Shown piece after piece: positions 11,746 through 23,560 of a stretch of 64,000 bases of DNA. The stretch's first letter is position 1. Every line of letters starts with the position of its first letter. The notes beneath the pieces were generated by a model. The model did not search any database. It was not told the origin of the DNA and saw only the letters and a program-made list of their open reading frames with translations. A program made the position numbers and the translations under genes. Origin of the DNA: Rattus norvegicus (Eukaryota; Chordata; Mammalia; Rodentia; Muridae); assembly GCF_036323735.1 (NCBI RefSeq), contig NC_086032.1:53222599-53286598 (forward strand), written 5' to 3'.

Positions 11746-12479
11746 TAAGCAGAAGGTTTTGTGGCTGGGCCAATGGCCAAGCTTCTCTTTCATTAGCCTG
11801 CAGAGTACCTTCTTGTGACAGAAAGACTAAAACATAGAATTAAAGGCTCTGTGTAGTTAGGCCCTCAATCTTCCTACTTTTAAAGAACTTTGTGGATGCT
11901 GTCCTTGGCTTGCTGTCAGTTTTCAGAAGATAAAAAGCTTCTGTGCTAGCATTGGCAGGGATTGTTTAGGGCTTTCCACTTGATCCTCTATTCCAAAAAC
12001 TCAACTGACTGCAATCTAGTCCCTTTATTGGAAGACTTGCCTGACTACAATAGATAGCCATTTCAGACTAAGTATCTTTCATTACTAGGAGTCTTCACAA
12101 GTGCAGCCTCATAGAAACCAATGTCTCCACTGCCCTTGGTTTCCACATGCCTTCAATGCTGCTCTACTCCAGCTGTCTCTCCCTGGATTCTCTCTGTCTC
12201 TATTCTATCCCCCTGATACTTCCTTTTTCTATTCTCATGCTCCTGATGATTTTTTTTTCTATTTCCCCTTCCCTGAGATATCTAAAATAATGGTATCATG
12301 ATTATTATTACATGGATTTGAGAAGTTAACTACACATTTTTTATTTCTAAATATTACTCAGATACTTTTAAATTATTTTAAATTTTAATCATTTATATAC
12401 ACATATTGTAGGGGGCATGATGTTACAAGTGCACTGTCCCCAGATGGCAAAAAGAGAGCAAAATAACCCACAGAACTGA
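11746..12479. other. Unique-looking DNA
   Basis: No coding or RNA signal that I can support. A T-rich, proline-poor open frame at 12101-12301 has no recognisable domain. Confidence 0.4.
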
Positions 12480-12580
12480 TTTATGCTTGCCCTGAACTAC
12501 TTGGCATAGGTGCTGGGATCTGAACTTTGCTCCTCTGAAAGCACAGTATGTAATATCAACTCCTGAGGCACTATTTAACT
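12480..12580 (-). mobile_element. B2-like SINE relic
   Basis: The plus-strand blocks GGTGCTGGGATCTGAACTTT, CTCCTCTGAAAGCACAGTA and CTCCTGAGGCACTA match, in reverse, the tRNA-derived head of rodent B2/B4 SINEs (the complement of gaactcaggtcctctggaagagcag-type sequence). Heavily mutated; no target duplication seen. Confidence 0.5.
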
Positions 12581-14469
12581 ATTCAGACATTGTTATATAA
12601 GACAATCTAATAAATCTCTTGTTAATGTATATTCAATTAGTTCTGTATCTTTAGAGAATAGTGACCGATATAGGTGAATACTTTCCCTGGGCTGGAATAG
12701 GATCCCTTGATGAAAACAACTTAAAGGAGAGACCATTCATTTTTGACTCACAGTTTGAGGGAACAGTCCACCATGGTGGGAAAACCAGTACTCACACCAA
12801 GAGCTCAAGTATGCTGATTATCTTCAATTTACAACCATATTCACCATAAATACTGAATATAATAAAAGCCTCCATCCTGGAAGTTACAGAGCTCCTCTTT
12901 ACCATCAGTTTACTACATTCATAGGAAAACCCTTAGATATATTTAGTTTTGTAAAGATGATGATCATGAGTGTACTTTTTCATCATTATGAGAAACTAAA
13001 TAATCTTCTTTTCAATCCAATTTGTAACCTCTTAAGGTCTCTAAAATCAGTAAGCATTAAATTAAAATGCATTGTAGCAACTCACAAAACAGCAGATTTT
13101 AGGCATCTAATGAGTTCTACGTCTCTTTCTTGTACTCTTGTTTTTCATATTTCCTCCCTCACAGTTGACACAAGGTTTCTTCTAGTTCTTAAAAACATTG
13201 AAGTTGAGTCTACTCCCTGACCTCACTCTGCTACCTGGAGTAATTTTCCTCTGCTATTAAAGATAGTTCAATCCTTCTTATATTGTGATAATGTCCTAGT
13301 ACAGTTAATGTCAATTTTTTCAATTGACAAAATTTAGAATTACCTGAGAAATGTCGTTTTGGAGATGCTTTGGGTGATTATCTTGATTAAATTATTTGTT
13401 GTGTGAATGTACATCTTAACTGGGTACTATACAACTCCTGTGCTGTGCAACCTGGCCAATAAACATGGAGAAAGTGTTCAGAGCAATAGCATGTACTCAT
13501 CTCTATCCTTCTAGTTACAGATGTAAGCAGCTCCTATATGTATTTCCTATGTTGATTCCCCACTGTGAAGGACTGTAATCTGTAACCACAAGCCAAAATA
13601 ATGATCTCTTAAGAAAAAAACAACAATAACAACAAGATCATGAAATGTGTGAATTGCCTGAAGTTCATGGTCTGTTACTCTGTCAGTATCATGTAACAAC
13701 CCTGCCATCACTTTCAAATGAGGAGTTTGAATCACTTCAGACAATGTAATTACACTCTCCACACACTGAGCTACTAACAACTTGACAAATGCAATGTTTT
13801 TCTCTGACAACTAGAGATGTAGTCTGTTTTTGCCCTCTGTGAACCATTAGAATTTCAGAGATTAAAGATAGAAAAACAAAACTAAAAATCCTCAAAGTCA
13901 TCTCATCTGTAATATTTTTGAAATACCTTACCAGGAATACAAACTGTTCTTTCTGAAATTCATGATCTTGGCTAATGAAACTCTGAGATTTCACTCTTAT
14001 TTGAAGGTATGGTATTGCCTCACATTTAGGTCTTCAATTCTGTTTGCCTTCTAAATGAAAAACTAATGGGGCCAAACTCAGTTGCTGTCAAAGTATTTGT
14101 CCTTTCTATTCAGAAAAATATTTGTGTTTATTTATCAAAAGGTAGCAAAAATTTGCCATACTGTACATCTAACTCAACTGCTTTCTACTTCTTTTTACCA
14201 TGGACACCATCTTTGGAAGTCACCCTGATAAATTGCCTTAAAAACTTGATCTCTATATCTAATAGCAAGGATGGCATTCTGAATTCCAACAGAGATTGAG
14301 AGTTCTTGAAGGGAAATACCTTGTTGAAAAAAATGTTCACATTTCCAAAAACATAAAATTTCAAGGAATGAAAAGTACACATTAGGTGAGCTAGGCTGTG
14401 ATTATGTTGAGCTTCGTCTCCAAAAATGCTCTCTTACAAAAGTATAATCTAAGTCTGTTCCATTCCATA
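12581..14469. other. Unique-looking DNA with a short repeat-like patch
   Basis: No host exon is recognised. A patch near 13550-13615 (CCACTGTGAAGGACTGTAAT, then CACAAGCCAAAATAATG) resembles the dispersed repeat family noted at 7193 and 9120. The overlapping minus-strand frames at 13547-13994 and 14185-14382 have no domains or homology that I recognise. Confidence 0.4.
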
Positions 14470-15995
14470 TTCTGTTAAGATGTCCCTTAACAGAATAAAG
14501 AATAAAGAAAATGGTATTAATTTATACAATGAAGTTTATTAGCTGTTAAATATGACATCATTAAACATGCAGGCCAATGAATAAAACTAGAAGTTAGTAT
14601 CTTCAATGAGGTAATGTAGCATTAGAAAGATAAATACAGTATTCATTCACTTAGATGTGGATATAGGCTATTAAGTAATGAAAACCAAGCTAAAGTATGT
14701 AAATCCAGAGAGGTTAGGTATAGAGGAGTGTTCTAGAGTGGACTAGGGGGGGGGAAATACAATAGATTTTATTAATAGAATGGGGGATGGGAGGGGATGG
14801 GAATGGGAGTATCACGTGGGGAGCAGGAAGGGAGATACAATAATGGAGAGAATGCGGGACAATGCATCTGGAATTGAGGTGCATTTAATGGATGATATGA
14901 AACCCTAGTGCAGTGGAAACTTCCTAAAATATATGAAGTAAATCTTAGTGACATCTCCTAATAATGGGGAAGATACATATTTTGATATCTATTATTATCA
15001 AACAAGGATTCCAGGACTAGGATTAGGATGTCTGCAACTGTGTTGATGGCCAAGGAGGCCTCATAGAAATACCTAAACAACCTTGGCCATTGGTAAGGCA
15101 AAGGATTTTTATCTACAAACTGATAGTGAAGACTCATTGGTGAAGACAAGGCCCACACAATACATTGAACATGGAGAAGTATATAGCTGGTGCCTACACA
15201 GAGCCTTCAGGCCTGTAGTCTGTTTGGTGAGAAAAGAAACTATTCATGCTACCAAAAGAGAAACATAAATGCAAACCTAGCCATGAAACACCTGTAATCT
15301 GTCCTGTTTGCAAGATATGTCACAACAATGGCAGCATAGAACTAGTGGGAGTAGCCAACTAATATCTGATTTGACTTAGGGCTTATTTCAATGCAATGCC
15401 ACCCATACCTGACACTGCTTGTGTGACCAAGAACCATATACCAGATATCTGGTATCTATCCCAGAAACCTAGGGTAATACAAAAATACTACTGCTCTAAA
15501 GAAAAGCATTTTAATAAAATGACTCCAATAATATTCAGTTATCTTCACATGTCAGTGACTATTGAATCATCATCAGAGAAACCACATTCATCAGCAGATA
15601 GGACCAGATGTAGAGACTCACAGCCAGAGATTGTGAGGAGAGAGACATTAAAAGGGATGTCTCCATTAAACCATTCCCCTTAGAGCTCAGAACTTCATGA
15701 AAGAAGGAGTGGAAATAGTGTAAGAACCAGAGAGGGTGGAAGATGACAGAAAAAATAACCCTATGAATCAACTAAGCATTGAACATGTGAACTCACAAAA
15801 CCTCAAGGAACAAACCCATGGCTTATATGGGTCTATAAAAGATGATCAGCATATAAATTATAGATTTCAGATCAGCATTTTTTATGGATCTTGTGAGTGT
15901 GAGACCCAGTGAGCCTCTGATTCTTGTGACTGCTCTTGGTACCCTTTTCCTTTAGTTGGGTTACTATATCTAAAACATTTAAGAACCCTAAGTAA
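14470..15995 (+). mobile_element. Old L1 (Lx-type) 3' end, sense
   Basis: The region starts in the distal ORF2/3' UTR boundary (AAGATGTCCCTTAACAGAA, target-site-like GGATATAGGCTATTAAGTA) and continues through a long 3' UTR. Landmarks are CTAGTGCAGTGGAAACTTCC, ACACTGCTTGTGTGACCAAG, AACCTAGGGTAATAC, TCATCATCAGAGAAACCAC and a terminal TTGTGACTGCTCTTGG...TTAGTTGGGTTACTA. All frames are broken, and length and divergence fit an ancient rodent L1 subfamily. Sequence with reading frames at 15396-15683 lies inside this 3' UTR and is not a gene. Confidence 0.7.
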
Positions 15996-16261
15996 AGTAG
16001 GTTTAGAAAAAAGTCTAAGGCAATATTATCCACTTCAGTTTGCAAAGTGTGTTCAGAGAAAGAGTAATCTGCATTCCCAGTGGTGCAGCTTCTACTGACT
16101 GTGTCACTTCTGCAGGAAAGGCAGTGGTTGTGGTCACTTGTCCAAATGTCTTTTTAGTGACTGTCTGCTTGGTGCATCTGCCAGTCTATTAAAGGTTTTC
16201 AGACAGGACACTGACAAAATACCAATGCTCAACCAGATATGGACAACAGGAACTAGTTAGA
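15996..16261. other. Unassigned spacer
   Basis: Spacer between two opposing L1 3' ends. Blocks such as AGGACACTGACAAAATACC and ACCAGATATGGACAACAGGA look repeat-derived but were not assigned. Confidence 0.35.
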
Positions 16262-16277
16262 AAATACAGGAATTTTT

Positions 16278-16325
<48 letters not shown>

Positions 16326-18735
16326 CTCCAGATTTTATTCCCCTCCTGGTCCAACCCCTGATGGTTGAACATCCCATACTTTTTCCTAACCCCTGCACTC
16401 CCACCCAACCTCCAGTCTCCACACCAGTGTCCCCACCCTACCCACCCCATCAGACCTCTAAACTTCCTGGAGCCTCCAGTTTCTTAATGATTAGGTCTAT
16501 CTTCCCATACTTGGGAGTTCTCTGCTGTATATGTGTTAGGGGCCTCATCTCAGCTGGTGTACTGCCTGGTTGTTGATCCAGTGTTTGAGAGATTTCAGAG
16601 GTCCAGGTTAATTGAGACTGCTGGTTTTCTTACAGGGTTATCCTTCTCCTTAGGTTTTTTGAGCTTTTCCCTAATTCAACCGGAGGAGTTTGCAGCTTCT
16701 GTTCATTGGTTGGATGAACATATCTGCATCCCACACTTTCAGCTGCTTGTTGGGTCTTTTGGAGGGCAGTCATGGTAGGTCCCTTTTTGTGACCACCCCA
16801 TAGGTTCTGTAATGTTTGGGGGCCTCCCCTCGAACTGAACCCACTTTGGACCTCTCGCTGGACCTTCTTTTCCTCTGACTCTTCTCCACTTCCACCATTC
16901 CATTTCTTTCAGACTTATGGTTCAGAGCTTTAGCAACCCTGTTTCTCACTTGATGTCCTATCTTTCTGTTGGAGATGGATTAAGTAAGATCCTTCTCCCC
17001 ACTGTGGTGCCTTTCATCTAAGGTCTCCCCACTTTGAGTCCTGAGAGTGTCTCACTTTCCATGTCTTCCGTACATTCTAGAGGATCTTCCCAATCTCCAT
17101 CCTCTGAAGATCACCTGTTTCCATTCTTTCTGCTGGTCCTCAGGGCTTCATTCCTTTTCTCCCACCCAATAGCAGACCATAGTCTCATCTGCCCCCCATC
17201 TCCATTCCCTTTCCCTCCCTCCCTCCCCCTTTGTGTTTGCTTTCTTCTTCTTCCCAAGTGGAACTGAGGTATCCTCACTTGGGCCATTCAACTTGGTAAA
17301 CATTTTGAGTTCTATGTCCTGTATCATGGATATTCTGTACTTGTTTGTTGTTGTTGATTAGTGAGAACATGCTGTGCGTGTCTTTTTGGGACTGAGTTAC
17401 CTCACTCAGGATGGCATTTTTCTAGATCCATCCATTTGTCTGCAAATATCAGGATGTCCTTGTTCTTAATAGCTGAGTAGTATTCAATTTTGTAAATGAA
17501 CCACATTTTCTATATCCATTCTTCTGTCATGGAACACAAGGGTTGTTGCCATCTTCTGTCTATCACAAATAAAGCTGCTATGAACATAGTGGAAATGAAC
17601 ATAGTGGAACATGTGTCCTGTGGCATAGTGGGGCATTTTTCAGGTATATTCTGAAGAGTCGTATTTCTGTACCTTTAGGTAGGTCTATTTCCAAGTTTTT
17701 TGGGAAGCCTTCAAATTGATTCCCAGAGTGGTTATACTGTTTTACAATCCCATAAGCAATGGAAGAGTGTTCCTCTTTATCCACATCCTTGTCAACATTG
17801 TTGTCACCTGAGGTTTGGATCTTAACCATTCTGACTGGTATAAGGTGGAATCTCAGGGTTGTTTTGATTTGCATTTTTCTAATCACTAAGGACTCTGAAC
17901 ATTTCTTTAGGTGTTTCTCATCCCTTCAAGATCAGTTTAGTTCTATACCCCACTTTTTGGTTGGGTTGTTTGGGTTTTTGGTGGTAAGCTTCTTGAGTTC
18001 TTTGTATATCTTAGATATCAGCGTTCTATAGATGAGGGGTTAGTGAAGAATTTTTCCCAATCTGTAGTAGGCTGATTTGTCTTATTGACCACATCCTTTG
18101 CCTTACAGAAGCTTTCCAGTTTCATGAAGTCCCATTTATCAATTCTTGATCTTAGAGCATGAGCAATTAGAATTCTGTTTAGGAAATTTCGCCATGCCAA
18201 TGAGTTCAAGGCTCTTTCCCACTTTCCTTTCTATTAGAATCAGTTCATCTGGCTTTATGTTGAGGTCCTTGATCCACTTGGACTTGATCTTTGTGCATGT
18301 TGACAAATATTGGTCTATTTTCATTTTTCTGCATACAGATATCTAGTTAGACCAGCATCATTTATTGAAGATGCTTTTTTTTCCCATTGTAAATTTTTTG
18401 CTTCTTTGTGAAAGATCAAGTGTGTGTAAGTGTGTAGTTTTATTTCTAGATCTTCATTTCTTTTCCATTGATCAATCTGTCTGTTTCTGTACCAATACCA
18501 TGTAGTTTTATCACTCTTGCTCTGTAGTGGAGCTTGAGGTCAGAGATGGCAATTTCCCCGAGACTTTCTTTTATTATTAAGAAGTGTTTCTGCTTTTCAG
18601 AATTTTTGTGACTTTCCAGATGAATTTGACAATTGCAACATCTAACTCAATGTAGAATTGAGTTGGGATTTGTTGGGGATTGCATGGAATCTGTAGATTA
18701 CTTTTGATATGATGGCCATTTTTACTATGATAATT
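16262..18735 (-). mobile_element. L1 3' half, antisense, with (TTTA)n tail
   Basis: Read on the minus strand: L1 ORF2 from the region after the reverse-transcriptase palm (around 18735), through the end of ORF2, a pyrimidine-rich (purine-rich in sense) 3' UTR, and a tail represented by the TTTA array at 16277-16321. It is more diverged than the L1 at 4886, with all frames short. The piece stops abruptly at 18735, where L1 ORF1 sequence in the opposite orientation begins. Confidence 0.9.
16277..16321. repeat. (TTTA)n microsatellite at L1 tail
   Basis: About 11 ATTT/TTTA units lie exactly where the minus-strand L1 A-tail should be, so the microsatellite probably grew from the poly(A). Confidence 0.95.
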
Positions 18736-19412
18736 CTGCTACTGTGATGGTCAGAGGTCATGCAGAGTCTAAGAGAAAACAAATTCCAGGCCAGGCTACT
18801 ACAACCAGCAATACTCCCAATCTACATATATGGAGAAACCAAAATATTCCAGGACACATCCAAATTGAAATAGTAACTATCTACCAATACAGCCCTACCG
18901 AGGATCCTAGAAGGAAAACTCCAATACAATGGAGATACCTATACCAAATGAGACAAGATATTAAGCATCTCACAACCAGGCCAAAGAAGAAAACCACAAG
19001 CACATAAAGCTACCTACAAAAGCAAATATAATAGGAACCAACAGTCACATGTCTTTAATATCTCTCAATATTAATGGACTGAAATCAATATCAAAAGACA
19101 TAAGCTCAACAATTGGATATGCAAACAAAATTCAGCATTTTCTGCATGGAAGAAACATATCTCATTAACAAAGACACGCACTATTTCAGAGTAAATGGAT
19201 GGAAAAATGTTTACCAAGTAAATGGTCCCAAGAAACAAACTGGAGTAGTCATTCTAATATCCAATAAAATAGACTTCCAAACAAAAATTATCGAGTGTGA
19301 TGAGGAAGGACACTTCATGTTCACAAAAGGAAAAATCTACCAAGAGAAACTCTCATTTCTGATCATCTATGGCACGAATGGAAGAGCACCCACATTCATA
19401 AAAGAAACTTCA
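18736..19412 (+). mobile_element. L1 ORF1 end and ORF2 start, sense
   Basis: The plus-strand sequence begins in the 3' end of L1 ORF1 (GGTCATGCAGAGTCTAAGAG), crosses the inter-ORF linker (ACATGTCTTTAATATCTCTC) and enters the ORF2 endonuclease domain. It ends at a CATTCATAAAAGAAACTT block that runs straight into the CA array. Orientation is opposite to the adjoining L1 3' half. This fits an inverted 5' segment of the same insertion, though about 1.9 kb of ORF2 would be missing between them. Confidence 0.85.
19113..19412 (+). pseudogene. L1 ORF2 endonuclease N-terminal fragment
   Basis: The frame encodes the start of the L1 endonuclease: an FCMEETYLINKDTHYFRVNGW segment containing the conserved MEET region, followed by GVVILISNKIDFQTK and LSFLIIYGTNGRAPTFIKET. 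The catalytic core beyond this point (later Asp/His residues) is missing because the frame enters the CA microsatellite, giving a Thr-His-rich artificial tail to 19610. It is not functional. Confidence 0.85.
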
Positions 19413-19580
19413 AACACACACACACACGCACACACACACACATACACACACACATACATACAAACACACACACATACATACAAACATACACACACATACA
19501 CACACACATACACACACATACACACACACAAACACACACACACACACGCACACACACACACACGAACACACACACACAAA
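19413..19580. repeat. Interrupted (CA)n microsatellite, ~170 bp
   Basis: A long CA array broken by TA, AAA and CG interruptions (CACATACATACAAACACACA-like units), seen directly. It starts precisely at the L1 breakpoint. Minus-strand frames across it give only Cys-Val runs. Confidence 0.97.
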
Positions 19581-20224
19581 TGTATTTCAAATAAAATTGC
19601 TAAATTCTAAAATTCTAGAAAATAATGTATTGGCTAAGTAATTTGATAGACTATAAGGAAAATAGCAATACATTAATATAAATATGTGTTATTGGCATAT
19701 CACATAACTTGCTGATTTGTAATGATGTCAGTATAGTTTATGTGCTTTATTATCACTGTGTAAAAAAGGAAATATATCTGATTGTAACATATAATTTAGC
19801 AGTGTTAAAACAAATAAAACTTATAGTTTATTAATCTCTTAATATATACATGTAGCTAGGCTTGAATCAGTATGCTTGGCAAATCATTGGTTCTTCACAA
19901 TCATGCTGGTAGGATGACATTTATATATTCCATCATGAATGACATATAACAAACTTCTACGTCATAATAGAGTATTACAAATGATTGTAGATTTTATTCC
20001 TTTCATATTTCTTCTATCTGTTCCATGATTATTTTCACAATGCATGATTTACACTGATATGTTTGTATTGTTGAATTCTTGTAGATCTTTGTCACATATT
20101 AAGTTACTGAGGGAATTCTTTCATTTCATGCAAATTAGGGAGGGTTGAAGTTTCTTGCTACAATATTCTGGTTTTGTACTGTAATTATAATTGTTTTACT
20201 CTTATGACTTATGTAAATGTAACT
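19581..20224. other. AT-rich unique DNA
   Basis: Nothing recognisable; no meaningful open frame or repeat. Confidence 0.45.
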
Positions 20225-20640
20225 TTTACTCCCCACATGCAATTATCATCTCAAAGATTTATTGCAAAATAAGCTCACCGTTTCTAGGTTTTTTCTGAAC
20301 TCTAGATGGTTGGTTCAACTCAGATATTCTGGCTCATTCTGACTGATTTTATCTGGCTTCTTACTGAGTTGCTCTACTTGGCCTCAAACTAATTCTGTCA
20401 ACTTATTCTAATCTTAAATAGCCCTTTTCCTGGCTGTACTCCTGAGAGTTGAGTTCAACCTACCTCTGACTCCTGTCAATATTTTTTTCTGTATAGTCAC
20501 TTGGTCTGCCCCTCAACTAGAGTTCATTCTTTGGGATTAAAGTTGTGTACTAAAGTCTTGTCTGTATTCTAGGCAGAGAGACTAAAGGTGTGTGGAGTGT
20601 CTGCTTTCCAATCAGATAATATCTTTGGAATGTAATCTCT
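20225..20640 (-). repeat. Rodent dispersed repeat, family B, antisense
   Basis: The reverse complement of 20270-20350 parallels 60740-60815 (TGAGCCAGAATAT, then AGAGTTCAGAAA, then CCTAGAAACGG versus CCAGAAAGGATAA). Further right, TTGGGATTAAAGTTGTGTAC and AGAGACTAAAGGTGTGTGG are two SINE-like GGGATTAAAGGTGTG modules. Known to me as a recurring rodent interspersed layout; the name is not assigned. Confidence 0.5.
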
Positions 20641-21265
20641 TGACACAACAGCCATGTAGCTGGAAAAAGACCTTCTCTATAAAATTTAAAAACACATTTT
20701 AATGAAATAATTTCAAATATTTGAAAGCAAAATGAAAAGTAGTAATTTTAAAACTTAGTTCTACAGAAATATATAAACAAAATTTGTATTGTCCAAAATT
20801 TAATAAATGGGTGAGGGAATATTGCTCTCAAAAACCAAAGAAAGAAACTGTATTCCACAAGATATACAGTGTAACAGAAGTACACAAGTACTCTTTTAAT
20901 GAGAAACAAGATACTGTTTTAATGGACCATCATTTCTTATGACTTTAATATTAATGAATTTTACCATTTAAATCTTGAAGGAGACAGCTCATTATTGCTA
21001 TCTGTACATTATGATAAGTTAAATATATGGTACCTGAAAAGCCAGGATTTGTTATTAAAAGACCCATCAAAACAAAGTTATTCAAACTTTATGTTATTAA
21101 GACCAGTTTATTTTCTTCTCAGTGTTCAAAGGATGAATCTTATCTGTTCATTCTTTCATTCTTTTCTCTGTCTTCAATCAGAAATGTTAACTAGTAAAGC
21201 ATGGGCCATATCTCACATAGAGGTCAATAAAACTAACATTTCTAAATGATTTAAATCAACCAATA
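20641..21265. other. AT-rich unique DNA
   Basis: No recognisable element. The frame at 20995-21249 lacks any domain. Confidence 0.4.
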
Positions 21266-21375
21266 GAGAAGGGGAGGGGTAGGGGTTAGGGGAAGTTGGC
21301 CAGGAAACCGGGAAAGGGAATAACAATTGAAATGTAAATAAGAAATACCCAAGTTAATAAAGATGGGAAAAAAAA
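21266..21375 (+). mobile_element. Very short L1 3' end (rat L1 type)
   Basis: About 110 bp of the extreme L1 3' UTR: a G-rich tract, GGGAAAGGGAATAACAATTG, AAATGTAAATAAGAAATACC, then CAAGTTAATAAAG and an A tail. Such severe 5' truncation is common for L1. The sequence is close to the terminus of the L1 at 4886-7190 (there seen in reverse), so both belong to a young subfamily. Confidence 0.88.
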
Positions 21376-22100
21376 GAAAATAAGTTTAAAAATCCAGCAT
21401 TAAAAAAAAAGAAAACATTTAAAAAGAGAATGTTATTGGGAATTGGTGTTTTTACTTCATAGCTGTGAACTTTCAAACATTATTTATATCAAGTAAATTT
21501 AATCTTAAAATGGATAATGACACAGATATGTGTCTTCATCTATGTCTAACACAAAACAGACTTTGTCCTTACTTAGTTCTATCAATAGTTAATTACATGT
21601 CGTAATGACAAAAATAAGCCACACAAAAACCAAAACAAACACATTTTAATGGACATTGAAAACTCAGAGAGGCTTAAATATAGAGGTAATGGTATGGCAT
21701 TTCATATCCTCCTCAGGCAACCCTTGGTTTTCTCAGTGCTCTCCGATATATCTTCAGTCTCTGATTACCCTATCCCTATTCTCACCCTTTTTCTCACCCT
21801 AATGTCTAGATTGAACCCACCTTACCTTAGATTAGTCTCCATGGTTATAAAGATTTGTTACAAATTTTCAACAGAGAGTTAATTGGTAATACCTAAGCAA
21901 TGAGTCTGTGATTTGAGTTACTACCTATAACAAATGATGCTTAATGACTAAGCTTCCAGGTTAGATGTAACAATATTACTCCCATCAATGGAGATGACTT
22001 ATCATTTCAAACTCTGTTAAAAGGTATGTATTATTTGTAAGTATGTTTTTCCTAAATTTGTAGTGATAAGACAAGTGCTCTTTTTCTTTAACACACTAAG

Positions 22101-22136
<36 letters not shown>

Positions 22137-23124
22137 AAAGAGATCTCAAATTTCAAATTGTAAATTGAATGAATGTTTGTTCTAGATAAATTTTTTGTGC
22201 CAGGAATATTTTATTTTACACAGAGATTACAGAAACTAATCTCACAAGATTTATTTCCTCAACCACTTATAAAACAAGGAAGTAAGCATACACAGGATCC
22301 CACAGGTCATTAACTAAGTCATAGTTTGGCATTGTAGCAACCTCAGGGTATATTTCTTAGAACTTGAACCTCTTGATCTTCCATTTTCCAGAATTAATAT
22401 ACACTACTGTTCTTGACAATACCCAAAAGGATGTCGATATAGAAAAGAAGGTTAAAAAGAGAACCAAAAAACGAAGCAAGTAGGGAGTTAGATAAATTGG
22501 AGACAGTGGAGGAATGAAATAACACAAGGCAAAGTAAGAAAAAATGAAGGCCCCATGCCTCCTAAGGGGGAAATAAATATATTTTGGTTTTGCACTGACA
22601 TTGAATTCAGTGATTCTTCTTTCATAGCATGTATTGTCATTCCCTCTCAATTTTCACATAAAATATTTCAAGGTAAAGGACAAAGTATTTTTTTTGGGCA
22701 ACATTTTTATACAGGTGAATGACTTTAATATGTAGGCAAGGTTTATCCTCGAAAACATAGGAAGTTGACAGAAATTTGTTGAGAACCAGATAACCCCCTC
22801 ACACATTTTCCAACTGCATGTGTTCATTGTCTCTTAACCCATAGTCTAACAGCTATCATTCTACCTCAGTCTCAAAGCATAACTCACTTAAGATCCTTAA
22901 GTAGTTATGTATCCGGAGTCTTTGAAATTAAATACAAAATGTGAAAATTCCTATCATGCATATGTCAGTGTGTGTCTTTGAACTACTATGCAGTCTGTAA
23001 ATTACTAAAGCTTCCAGTATCTGCATCACAATTACATTCTATTCAGATTATGGTTTCCTCAACTTTCCCTGTGCCAGCAACTAAGCTAAACACAGATATT
23101 TAAGAAGTATTTCTAAATGTGAGG
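21376..23124. other. Unique-looking DNA with a GT array
   Basis: No gene recognised. The minus-strand frame 22357-22650 is Tyr/Phe-rich without family motifs. A (GT)n tract lies at 22103-22134. Confidence 0.4.
22103..22134. repeat. (GT)n microsatellite
   Basis: About 16 pure GT units. Confidence 0.96.
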
Positions 23125-23240
23125 CTATAGGTTCATGGTGGTATGAGCTTGCAATTGCAAAACTGGTAACTCAGAGAAAGCTAGATCTCTGTAGGTTGCT
23201 GGCCAGCCTGCCAAAACTAGTTGAGGAGACCCAGGGCAGT
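23125..23240 (+). mobile_element. Degenerate B1-like SINE
   Basis: Blocks GGTGGTATGAGCTTGCAATT, AGCTAGATCTCTGTAGGTTG, CTGGCCAGCCTGCCAAAACT and GAGACCCAGGGCAGTG follow the order of a 7SL-derived B1/PB1 element. It is strongly diverged, with indels and no clear tail. Confidence 0.5.
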
Positions 23241-23309
23241 GTGTGACTTTACCACAAAGGAAATGTGTTTGGCCCTATTCTCTTTTCTAAGTGGCTGTGA
23301 AAAAAACCT

Positions 23310-23560
23310 TACCGTACACTAGAGGTCCTAGGGCAGTTTAATGAAGAGGTTTTTTTTACCTCATAAGTTAGGATTCATCATGAATTCAACACAGGGATCT
23401 GGAGGCAGAAGCTGAAGCCAATTGCAGGGAGGTATGCAGCTTATGCACTAGCTCCTCCTGGCTTGCTCAGCCTGCTTTCTTTTACAAATGAGGAATGAGA
23501 GCCCTGGGGTGAACATTCACAATGAGTTGAGACTTTCCATATCAGTCAGTAAGCAATAAA
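23310..23560 (-). repeat. Rodent dispersed repeat, family A, antisense
   Basis: The core TGGCTTGCTCAGCCTGCTTTC plus TTTTACAAATGAGGAATGAG recurs at 24742-24783 with few changes. Flanking blocks (GGATCTGGAGGCAGAAGCTG) fit a common rodent non-coding repeat whose name I cannot assign. Confidence 0.55.

Noticed and set aside
15396..15683. 95-codon frame as a host exon
   Set aside because: Lies inside the 3' UTR of an old L1; its sequence order follows L1 landmarks.
19367..19610. Cys-Val and Thr-His-rich frames over the CA array
   Set aside because: Microsatellite translation, not proteins.
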